Assembly (NCBI RefSeq): GCF_008327685.1
Contig: NZ_BDDE01000014.1
Coordinates: 1 to 64,000 of the forward strand
Direction: 5' to 3'
Source: Actinomadura sp. K4S16
GTDB taxonomy: Bacteria; Actinomycetota; Actinomycetes; Streptosporangiales; Streptosporangiaceae
Length of the DNA stretch: 64,000 nucleotides
The notes beneath the pieces are model-generated. The model was not told the DNA's origin, ran no database searches, and worked only from the letters and a program-made list of their open reading frames with translations. The stretch's first letter is position 1. Every line of letters starts with the position of its first letter. Of the stretch, positions 1 through 7,484 are shown piece by piece. Position numbers and translations under genes: made by a program.

Positions 1-41
1 GGTGGTCTTTGGCGAGGGCGTCAAAGGGGTGTGGCCACGGG

Positions 42-2072
42 TCAGGGGCTCAGGGCCGGGTCGGTTGTGCTGGGCTTGCCGTTCTCTATGTGGCCGGCGA
101 AGTGTCGTAGGAAGGACTTGTCGGTCGCGCAGGTCACGGAGAGGTCGTACCAGGACTTGGTCCGGCCCAGGTCGGTGTTGTGGATGGCTCGGCCGCCGGG
201 CGGGATCGTGTAGTTCGCCGAACGTCCGCCGTAGGCGTTGGAGACCGTGAGGCGGCAGGGGGACTTGCCGTTGTTGACCAGGAGGAGCTTCAACATGCCG
301 CGGTTGTCGCGGACGGTCGCCTCCACTCCGGTACCGGCCGCTCCCTTGAACCGCCGCAGGAACCCGTTCGGGCCGTGCACCGAGAAGTCGTAGGCTCCGT
401 CGGCCTTCCACGAGTCCGACAGCTTCTTGCCTTCATGGACCGTGTAGGTCCATGGGCCGTCGGTCCGGGTGCCGGAGGTCACGTGGAAACAGATGCCCGC
501 TTGGGTCCCGGCAGAGAAGTCGATGACGAGCTTGCCGCCGCGGAGCCTGCCGTCCACCACGGGTGCGTAGGGCAGAGGCCGCGCGGGACGGACGCCCCGC
601 TCCTGCTCGGGCAGGGCAGGAGTCTTCGGCGGGGTGGGGACGTAGTCGTTGTGCCGTTCGTGGTCCTTGGGCGCGTATCCGCTGGTGTCGGGAAGGGGCA
701 CCGGCCGCTCGTTCGGACGCGCGAAGTCGAACGCTGACGTGAGGTCCCCGCACACCGCGCGGCGCCAGGGCGAGATGTTGGGTTCGCGCACGCCGAAGCG
801 CCGCTCCATGAACTGGATGATCGAGGTGTGGTCGAACACCTGCGAACAGGCCCAGCCGCCCTTGCTCCACGGTGAGACGGCGAACATCGGGACCCGCTGG
901 CCCAGCCCGTACGGGCCGGCGACGTATTTGGCCGACCCCGGGTAGATCTCGTTGGTGGGCTCGGCGGTGGACAGGCCCTTCGCGCGCGAGGACGGGGGGA
1001 CGGGCGGCACGACGTGGTCGAAGAACCCGTCGTTCTCGTCGTAGGTGACGAGCAGGACGGTCTTGCTCCACACCTCCGGCTTAGCGGTCAGCGCGTCCAG
1101 CACCTTCGCGATGTACCAGGCGCCGTAGTTGACGGGCCAGTTCGGGTGCTCGCTGAACGCCTCAGGGGAGGCGATCCACGAGATCTGCGGGAGTCTGCCG
1201 CCCAGCACGTCCGCCTTCAGAATGCGGAACAGGTCGTCCCCGGCCTTGGCGTTGGTTCCGGTTCGGGCCTTTTCGTAGAGAGCGTCGCCCGGCTTGGCGT
1301 TCCTGTACTTGTTGAAGTAGAGCAGCGAGTTGTCGCCGTAGTTTCCGATGTACGGGTCGTTCGTCCAGCCCCAGGATCCGGCCGCGTCCAGGCCCTCCCC
1401 CTCGTCCTGGTAGACCTTCCAGGAAACCCCGGCCTTCTCTAGCCGCTCTGGGTACGTGGTCCAGTCGTAGCCGAGCTCGTCGTTCGCCAGGACGGGCCCG
1501 CCGCCGGCACCGTCGTTACCGGTGTACCCCGTCCACATGTAGTAGCGGTTCGGGTCGGTGTTGCCGATGAAGGAGCAGTGGTACGCGTCGCACACGGTGA
1601 ACGCGTCAGCGAGCGCGTAGTGGAACGGGATGTCCTCACGCGTCAGGTAGGCCATCGTCGTCGCCGTCTTGGCGGGGATCCACTGGTCGTACTTGCCGTC
1701 GTTCCAGGCCTTGTGCCCCCCGTTCCAGTCGTGGTTGAGGCCCTGGATGAACTCCATTCCGAGGTCGTCCACATCGGGACGGAACGGCAGGACGTCCTTG
1801 GTGCCGTCCGACTGGTGCCACACCGTCTTGCCATTCGGAAGCGTCACCGGGCGCGTGTCACCGAAGCCCCGCACCCCGCGCAAGGAGCCGAAGTAGTGGT
1901 CGAACGAACGGTTCTCCTGCATCAGCACGACGATGTGCTCGACGTCGCGGATGGTGCCGGTGCGGTTGTGGGCCGGGATGGCAGCCGCTCTTGCGATGCT
2001 GTTCGGCAACGCGGTGAACGCTGCGGTTCCACCTGCCAGCTGTAGAAAGCGCCGCCGGTTGAACTCCGTCAT
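42..2072 (-). CDS. plcC: Phosphocholine-specific phospholipase C, TAT-exported
   Basis: Secreted phosphoesterase expected to split phosphatidylcholine or sphingomyelin into diacylglycerol (or ceramide) and phosphocholine outside the cell. The 676-residue protein begins with a twin-arginine signal (NRRRFLQLAGG, residues 5-15). The phosphoesterase core opens with the metal-binding motif ENRSFDHYFG (about 53-62) and continues with IGNTDPNRYYMWTG and VTYDENDGFFDHVVPP. The C-terminal third resembles the paired beta-sandwich domains that follow this core in bacterial non-haemolytic phospholipases C, and the length is normal for the family. A GGGAGG lies about 12 nt before the ATG. The gene is monocistronic as far as visible. 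Family assignment is firm; exact substrate preference is inferred. Confidence 0.93.
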   Translation of the reverse strand: MTEFNRRRFLQLAGGTAAFTALPNSIARAAAIPAHNRTGTIRDVEHIVVLMQENRSFDHYFGSLRGVRGFGDTRPVTLPNGKTVWHQSDGTKDVLPFRPDVDDLGMEFIQGLNHDWNGGHKAWNDGKYDQWIPAKTATTMAYLTREDIPFHYALADAFTVCDAYHCSFIGNTDPNRYYMWTGYTGNDGAGGGPVLANDELGYDWTTYPERLEKAGVSWKVYQDEGEGLDAAGSWGWTNDPYIGNYGDNSLLYFNKYRNAKPGDALYEKARTGTNAKAGDDLFRILKADVLGGRLPQISWIASPEAFSEHPNWPVNYGAWYIAKVLDALTAKPEVWSKTVLLVTYDENDGFFDHVVPPVPPSSRAKGLSTAEPTNEIYPGSAKYVAGPYGLGQRVPMFAVSPWSKGGWACSQVFDHTSIIQFMERRFGVREPNISPWRRAVCGDLTSAFDFARPNERPVPLPDTSGYAPKDHERHNDYVPTPPKTPALPEQERGVRPARPLPYAPVVDGRLRGGKLVIDFSAGTQAGICFHVTSGTRTDGPWTYTVHEGKKLSDSWKADGAYDFSVHGPNGFLRRFKGAAGTGVEATVRDNRGMLKLLLVNNGKSPCRLTVSNAYGGRSANYTIPPGGRAIHNTDLGRTKSWYDLSVTCATDKSFLRHFAGHIENGKPSTTDPALSP

Positions 2073-2198
2073 GGCTGGGGTGCCTCCCTAAGGGGCGGTG
2101 CAGTGAGGGGGGCACTAGATCAGCAGGCGTCTGCGAACTCCCAGCGACGCGTGCGGGAAGCGGCCAGTAACGCCGCACGAAGGCGGTCACCGCACCAG

Positions 2199-3887
2199 TC
2201 AGCGGCTGGTGGGGAGGGTCCTCCGGTGGAGGGTCCACACGGCCGCGAGGAACGCGGCGACGCCCAGCACCGCGAGGAGGAGCAGGTCGCGCCAGGCGCT
2301 CACGGTGAAGGCGGGCACGTAGGACGACAGGTCGGGAGAGCCGGCGAAGCGCTCATCGAGATCAAGGAGCGAGCCGAGGGCCTGGAACGCGTGACGGTTC
2401 GCCAGGACCTGGCCGAACGCGCGGCCCGGCGCCGCCATGTCCGTCACCGGGACCACCGCTCCGGCGAACAGCACCTGCGGGAAGCAGAGCATCGGCAGCG
2501 CCAGACACGCCTGGGCGGCGTTCCGCACGGCCGCCGAGACCAGCAGGCCGAGCGCGAGCGCCGAGGTGGCCTCCATGAGGATCACGCCGAACAGCGCCGC
2601 GTACACCCGCGCGTCGGCGGGCGGCAGCCGGTCGAGCATCCGCAGGACGCCGAGCAGCAGCACGTCGACGACCGCGAGCAGCGGCACCAGCATGGTGATC
2701 TTGGACGCGAGGTAGGCGGTGACGCTCAGTCCCGCGAACCGCTCGCGCCGGAAGACGCCGAACTCCCCGACGATCTGGAGCAGGCCGTAGGTGAGGCCGA
2801 AGAAGAAGCCGTCGAAGGCGAGCCAGAAGACGATCTGCACCGGCGCGGCCCCGTGACCGCGGGGGGCGAACCCGCCCGGTTCGAACAGGACCGCCATCAT
2901 CGAGGTCACCAGCACCGGTGAGCCGAGCAGGACGGCGAGGGTGAGCCGGTTGCGGACCATGACCTCGGCGTTGCGCCGGGTCAGGTGCCACCACTGGCGG
3001 ATCGGGCCCGGCCGGTGCCGCGAAGGCACGCCCGGCGCCGCGGAGCCCGTGGGTGCTGTGGACGCCTCCGGGGCCGTGGGCTCGCGGTGGCCCGCCGCGC
3101 CGTCGAGCAGCACATAGACGTCGGCCAGGTCTGTGACGCCGAACTGCCGTTTGGCCTCCTCCGGCGAGCCGCTGAACGCCAGGGTGCCGCCGGGGGCCAT
3201 CAGCACCACCCGATCGCACAGATCCGCGTCCTCCGGCCGGTGCGTGGAGAGGACGACGGTGACGCCCCCGCCCGACAGGGCGCGGAGCAGCCTCAGGACC
3301 TCGACGGACGTCACCGGGTCCAATCCGGACGTGGGCTCGTCCAGGAAGCAGACCCGCGGCCGGGCCAGCATCTCCACCGCGATGCTGGCCCGCTTGCGCT
3401 GCCCTCCCGAGAGGGCGCTCACGGGCACGGAAGCGCGTTCCGCCAGGTCGAGGCCGTGCAGGATCTCGTCGACCCGGCGCGTGATCGCCGCCTCCGGCGT
3501 CCCGGCCGGGAGCCTGAGCCGGGCGGCGTACGCGAGCGTGCGCCGCAACGGCAGCTCGGTGTGGATGATGTCGTCCTGCGGCACGAAGCCGACCGCGCCG
3601 CCCGCCGCCGGGTCGGCGCCGTCGTGCCGGACCCCGCCCGCCGACGGCGCGGCCAGCCCGGCCAGCGTCTCGAGCAGCGTGGTCTTTCCGGCGCCGCTGC
3701 CGCCGAGCACCGCGACGAGCTCGCCCGGCTCGATCACCAGCGAGACCTCGTCCATGATGCGCCTGCCGCCCGCGTCCCGGCTCAGGCCCTCCGCCTCGAT
3801 CCTGGCGCCGGCCTCGCTCCCGGCGCGCGCCTCGATCCCGTTGGTGTCCGTCGACGGCGGCCTCGTCGCCGTCCCTTCCGTCCGCAT
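2199..3887 (-). CDS. ABCG-type half transporter (ATPase fused to ABC-2 permease)
   Basis: Single-polypeptide half transporter of 562 residues, an exporter that would work as a dimer in the membrane. The N-terminal ATPase shows Walker A GGSGAGKTTLLE, signature LSGGQRKRASIA, Walker B CFLDEPTSGLDP and a switch histidine in STHRPED. The C-terminal half (from about residue 310) is an ABC-2 type membrane domain with about six hydrophobic segments. The start chosen has GAGGAG six nt upstream; the reading frame stays open far upstream, but that stretch overlaps the divergent OsmC gene and lacks family similarity. The gene is divergent from OsmC across a region of phased CCTTCC boxes. Substrate unknown. 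Confidence 0.88.
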   Translation of the reverse strand: MRTEGTATRPPSTDTNGIEARAGSEAGARIEAEGLSRDAGGRRIMDEVSLVIEPGELVAVLGGSGAGKTTLLETLAGLAAPSAGGVRHDGADPAAGGAVGFVPQDDIIHTELPLRRTLAYAARLRLPAGTPEAAITRRVDEILHGLDLAERASVPVSALSGGQRKRASIAVEMLARPRVCFLDEPTSGLDPVTSVEVLRLLRALSGGGVTVVLSTHRPEDADLCDRVVLMAPGGTLAFSGSPEEAKRQFGVTDLADVYVLLDGAAGHREPTAPEASTAPTGSAAPGVPSRHRPGPIRQWWHLTRRNAEVMVRNRLTLAVLLGSPVLVTSMMAVLFEPGGFAPRGHGAAPVQIVFWLAFDGFFFGLTYGLLQIVGEFGVFRRERFAGLSVTAYLASKITMLVPLLAVVDVLLLGVLRMLDRLPPADARVYAALFGVILMEATSALALGLLVSAAVRNAAQACLALPMLCFPQVLFAGAVVPVTDMAAPGRAFGQVLANRHAFQALGSLLDLDERFAGSPDLSSYVPAFTVSAWRDLLLLAVLGVAAFLAAVWTLHRRTLPTSR

Positions 3888-3943
3888 GGCCTTCTCCTCG
3901 CGACGTCGTGAACCATCGGCCGACCACAACGCTCGCGCGAGGA

Positions 3944-4006
3944 CCTTCCGCGGCCCTTCCCCGCGACCTTCCCGGGCCGGAGCCATCGGGGAAGGTCCGG
4001 GGAAGG
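3944..4006. promoter_or_regulatory. Phased CCTTCC / GGAAGG boxes between divergent genes
   Basis: Three CCTTCC boxes (3944, 3955, 3967) are followed by two inverted GGAAGG boxes (3990, 4001). Spacings within the two groups are 11, 12 and 11 bp, close to one helical turn. The two outer pairs form a large inverted repeat (3955-3973 against 3987-4006). It sits between the divergent ABC transporter and OsmC starts, so it could be a cooperative operator for both. Regulator unknown. Confidence 0.45.
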
Positions 4007-4097
4007 CGCCCTTCGTAGCTTCCTCACGTCGCCCCGAACGGCAGCACAGTCCGCGGCGCCGCCGCGGCACGGGCGGGACGACAGAAGGAGAAGCACA

Positions 4098-4670
4098 ATG
4101 GCCACCACGCTCAGCCGCGCGCCGCGCAACGGCGTCGACGTTCCGGCCCTGTTCGCGACCCTGGACGCGGTCAAGGGCAAGCCCGAGCTGGCCCGGTTCC
4201 AGTTCCGCGCGACCAACCGCTGGATCACCGGCACGCACAACCGCAGCACCATCAAGGGCTTCTACGGCGCGGGCCAGGAGGACACCACCCGGACCGAGGA
4301 GTTCGCGTACGACGCGGACCACCCGGCGGTGCTCGTCGGCGGCGGCAAGGCCCCCACCCCGGTGGAGTTCCTGCTGCACGCGCTGGCCGCGTGCCTCACC
4401 GCGGGCCTGGCCAACATCGCCGCCGCGCGCGGCATCACCCTCACCGAGGTCGAGTCGACCGTCGAGGGCGACATCGACCTGCTCGGCATCCTGGGCCTGT
4501 CGCAGGACGTCCGCAACGGCTACCAGGGCATCCGGGTCGGCTTCAGGATCTCCGGGGACGCCTCCGACGAGGTCCTGCGCGGGCTCGTCGAGCAGTCGCG
4601 GGCCCGGTCGGCCGTGTACGACGTGATCAGCAACGGCGTCCCGGTCGAGATCGACGTCGCCACCGACTGA
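4098..4670 (+). CDS. OsmC family protein
   Basis: OsmC/Ohr-fold protein of 190 residues, a family that detoxifies organic hydroperoxides through two active-site cysteines. The OsmC core is clear: VGGGKAPTPVEFLLHALAACL places one cysteine at residue 99 on the central helix. No second cysteine exists anywhere in the protein; the usual C-terminal partner position reads ARSAVYDVISN. It therefore either works with a low-molecular-weight thiol such as mycothiol or has a different role. AGAAGGAG lies about 7 nt before the ATG. It is followed at 150 bp by two flavin monooxygenase genes on the same strand, suggesting a shared redox or secondary-metabolite context. Confidence 0.88.
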   Translation: MATTLSRAPRNGVDVPALFATLDAVKGKPELARFQFRATNRWITGTHNRSTIKGFYGAGQEDTTRTEEFAYDADHPAVLVGGGKAPTPVEFLLHALAACLTAGLANIAAARGITLTEVESTVEGDIDLLGILGLSQDVRNGYQGIRVGFRISGDASDEVLRGLVEQSRARSAVYDVISNGVPVEIDVATD

Positions 4671-4819
4671 GCCGGCGTCCGCCCGCCGGCACCGCGCCCA
4701 GCGGGCCGGCACGGGTCACAGGGCCGGTGCCGCGCTCACCGAGCCGGTGCCGGCTCGCCCCCCGCCCCATCCACTCTTCGATCGGCAGCGCCGGACCGCC
4801 GGCGCACGGGGAGCCCATC

Positions 4820-6106
4820 GTGTACAGCCACGGCAAAGGCCGCACCGACACGGACCTCATCGACATCGGTCACATCGACACCGTCGTCATCGGCGCCGGG
4901 CACGCGGGCCTGGCGATGAGCCGCCACCTCGCCGATCGCGGCGTCGACCACGTGGTGGTCGAGCGCGGGAGGATCGCCGAACGCTGGCGGAGCGCGCGCT
5001 GGGACTCGTGCCGGCTCCTCACCCCGAACCGGCTGACGCGGCTGCCCGGCCGGGCGTACCAGGGCGCCGACCCGGACGGTTTCATGACCGCCGCGGGCCT
5101 GGCCTCCTACCTGGAGGACTACGCCCGCTCGTTCGCCGCGCCGGTCGTGGAGTCGACCGCGGTGACCGAGGTCCGGCAGCTCCCCGGTGGGGACGGCGGA
5201 TACGTCGTCCGCACGGACCGCGGCAGTTGGACGGCGGCGAACCTGGTGATCGCCACGGGCTACCACGCCCACGCGCAGGTGCCCGGGTGCGCCGCCGGGC
5301 TGCCGCCGGACCTCGTGCAGGTCACCGCGGCCGGGTACCGGAGCCCCGCGCACCTGCCCGAGGGCGGCGTGCTGGTCGTCGGCGCCTCGGCGTCCGGCGT
5401 GCAGATCGCCGACGAACTGCGCCGGGCGGGGCGGCAGATCACGCTCGCGGTCGGCGCGCACAGCCGGCTGCCCCGCCGCTACCGCGGCCGGGACATCTTC
5501 TGGTGGCTGGAGCGCACGGGGTCGCTGGACCGGGTGATCGACGACCTGCCCGACCCGGCGCGCGCGCTGCGAGAGCCGTCCCTGCAGCTCAGCGGCTCCG
5601 ACCGGGCCGTGGACCTCGGAGCACTGCGGGACCGCGGAGTCCGGGTGGCGGGGCGGCTGGCGGCGGTGGAGGGCGGGGTCGTCCGGTTCGCCGACGACCT
5701 GGGCGCCACCACCGCGGCGGCCGAGGCGCGCCTGCGCAGGGTCCTCGCCGGGATCGACGACCATGTGGCCGGCTCGCCGGTACCGGACGCCGAGCCCGTC
5801 CCGCCCGTGCTGCTGGAGTCCGGGCCGCGCACCCTCGACCTGCGGCGCGCCGCCGTCTCCACGGTCGTGTGGGCCACCGGCATGCGGCCCCGCTACCCGT
5901 GGCTGAAGGTCCCCGTGCTGGACGGGACCGGCCGGATCCGGCACCGGCGGGGCGTGACCGCCGCCCCCGGCCTGTACGCGATCGGGCTGCGGTTCCAGTA
6001 CCGGCGCGATTCCACGTTCATCGGCGGCGCCCGGCACGACGCCGCCTACCTCGCCGACCACATCGCCGTCCGGCGTGCCGCACGGCCGCGACGGACGCCG
6101 CACTGA
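4820..6106 (+). CDS. Flavin-containing monooxygenase-like NAD(P)/FAD oxidoreductase
   Basis: Class B type flavoprotein (428 residues) expected to use FAD and NADPH to oxygenate a soft nucleophile or ketone, as in CzcO/FMO-like proteins. It has an N-terminal FAD motif VVIGAGHAGLAMSRHL (about residues 18-33), a central NADPH Rossmann motif VLVVGASASGVQIADEL, and the C-terminal VVWATGMRPRYPW segment that precedes the final FAD contact. The GTG start at 4820 has GGGGAG about 6 nt upstream and directly precedes the conserved N-terminus. Thirteen bases separate it from the next monooxygenase gene, so the pair is probably co-transcribed. Substrate unknown. Confidence 0.85.
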   Translation: MYSHGKGRTDTDLIDIGHIDTVVIGAGHAGLAMSRHLADRGVDHVVVERGRIAERWRSARWDSCRLLTPNRLTRLPGRAYQGADPDGFMTAAGLASYLEDYARSFAAPVVESTAVTEVRQLPGGDGGYVVRTDRGSWTAANLVIATGYHAHAQVPGCAAGLPPDLVQVTAAGYRSPAHLPEGGVLVVGASASGVQIADELRRAGRQITLAVGAHSRLPRRYRGRDIFWWLERTGSLDRVIDDLPDPARALREPSLQLSGSDRAVDLGALRDRGVRVAGRLAAVEGGVVRFADDLGATTAAAEARLRRVLAGIDDHVAGSPVPDAEPVPPVLLESGPRTLDLRRAAVSTVVWATGMRPRYPWLKVPVLDGTGRIRHRRGVTAAPGLYAIGLRFQYRRDSTFIGGARHDAAYLADHIAVRRAARPRRTPH

Positions 6107-6119
6107 CGAACGGAACACG

Positions 6120-7454
6120 ATGATGCCTGCCTCGACCCCGCACCACCGGCCGGACCGGCGCGCCTCCCACGCCGTCGATCCGCATGGCGCTCCCCGCCCG
6201 CAAGCCCCTTCCGGCGAGTACGACGCCGTCGTGGTCGGCGCGCGCTGCGCCGGCGCGGCCACCGCGATGCTGCTGGCCCGCCGCGGACTGCGCGTCCTCG
6301 TGCTGGAACGGGCCCGGCGCGGCACCGACACGCTGTCCACCCACGCGCTGATGCGGGGCGGCGCCACGCTCCTGCACCGCTGGGGGCTGCTCGACCGGAT
6401 CGCCGCCGCGGGCACGCCCCCCGTCCGCCGGACCCGGTTCCACTACCCCGGCGAGACGGTCACCGTGTCGATCAAGCCCGCCGCCGGGGTGGACGCGCTG
6501 TACGCGCCCCGGCGGACCCTGCTGGACTCGATGCTCGTGGACGCGGCCGTCGCGGCGGGCGCGGAGGTGCGGTTCGGAGTGGCCGTCACCGACCTGGTCC
6601 GCGACTCCGGCGGGCGGGTCACCGGGGTGGTGGGCCGGGCCCGCTCCGGCGATCCGGTGCGGGTCCGCGCGCGGCTGACCGTCGGCGCCGACGGAGCGCG
6701 TTCCCTGGTGGCCCGGCGGGCCGGCGCGCGGACGGAGCACGTCGGCACCGGGGCCGGCGCGATCGTCTACGGATACTGGACGGGGCTGCCGACCGACGGG
6801 TACGAGTGGTTCTACCGGCCGGGCGGCAGCGCCGGGCTCATCCCCACCGACGACGGACGCGTGTGCCTGTTCACCGGCGTCCCGGCCGACCGGTTCGCCC
6901 GGGAGGTCGCCGGGGATCTGCGCCGCGGCTACCGGCGGCTCGCCGCGGAGATCGCCGGTCAGGCCGGCGACCGGCTGGCCGCCGCCGAGGCGCCCCGCCG
7001 GCTGCACGCCTTCCCGGGCCGTGCCGGCTTCCTGCGCGGCGCGTGGGGCCCGGGCTGGGCGCTGGTCGGCGATGCCGGCGGCTTCCTCGATCCCCTGAGC
7101 ACGCACGGCATGACCGACGCGCTGCGCGACGCGCACCTGCTGGAGCAGGCGGTGGCGGAGATGCTGCGCGGGGCCGCCGAGCACGAGGCGCTCGCCAGGT
7201 ACCAGTTCCGCCGCGACCGGCTCTGCGGGCCGATCTTCAAGGTGGCGGACCGGCTGGCCGGATACCGCTGGGACGTCGCCGAGGTCCAGGGGCTGCTGCG
7301 GGAGATGAGCTCGGCGATCAGCAAGGAGACCGAGGCCCTGTCAGAGGCCCTGTCAGAGGCCCTGTCAGAGGCCCTGTCACCTGCGGGAACGATGTCCGAA
7401 CAGCGGCAAATAATCACTAATGCGCATTATGGTGAGTGGAGGTCGGCGACATGA
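6120..7454 (+). CDS. FAD-dependent monooxygenase (PHBH / geranylgeranyl-reductase fold)
   Basis: Group A flavoprotein monooxygenase or reductase of 444 residues. It shows the dinucleotide motif VVVGARCAGAATAMLLARRG (about 38-57, with R-C in place of the usual G-x spacing), a DG-type motif in TVGADGARSLVARRAGA, and the second FAD motif VGDAGGFLDPLSTHGMTDAL. This pattern fits the p-hydroxybenzoate hydroxylase superfamily. ATG codons occur at 6120 and 6123; either could be used. The C-terminal tail is a perfect 12-bp tandem repeat encoding repeated SEAL units. The stop overlaps the ATG of an 11-codon frame (ATGA, 7451-7454), suggesting coupling to the regulator that follows. Confidence 0.83.
   Translation: MMPASTPHHRPDRRASHAVDPHGAPRPQAPSGEYDAVVVGARCAGAATAMLLARRGLRVLVLERARRGTDTLSTHALMRGGATLLHRWGLLDRIAAAGTPPVRRTRFHYPGETVTVSIKPAAGVDALYAPRRTLLDSMLVDAAVAAGAEVRFGVAVTDLVRDSGGRVTGVVGRARSGDPVRVRARLTVGADGARSLVARRAGARTEHVGTGAGAIVYGYWTGLPTDGYEWFYRPGGSAGLIPTDDGRVCLFTGVPADRFAREVAGDLRRGYRRLAAEIAGQAGDRLAAAEAPRRLHAFPGRAGFLRGAWGPGWALVGDAGGFLDPLSTHGMTDALRDAHLLEQAVAEMLRGAAEHEALARYQFRRDRLCGPIFKVADRLAGYRWDVAEVQGLLREMSSAISKETEALSEALSEALSEALSPAGTMSEQRQIITNAHYGEWRSAT
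7332..7379 (+). repeat. Four perfect tandem 12-bp repeats in a gene end
   Basis: The unit GAGGCCCTGTCA occurs four times without mismatch (7332, 7344, 7356, 7368). It encodes EALS repeats at the C-terminus of the FAD monooxygenase. The period is a multiple of three, so copy-number change would alter only tail length. Confidence 0.95.
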
Positions 7455-7484
7455 GCGGCCATGGATCGGCAGGTGGTCGATGGT
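7451..7484 (+). other. Possible 11-codon leader frame coupling monooxygenase and regulator
   Basis: An ATG at 7451 overlaps the monooxygenase stop (ATGA) and has GTGGAGG about 8 nt upstream, the best Shine-Dalgarno in this junction. The frame runs 11 sense codons to a TGA at 7482-7484 that overlaps the regulator's ATG region (7480). This looks like a translational relay, or the true start may differ. Inference only. Confidence 0.35.
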
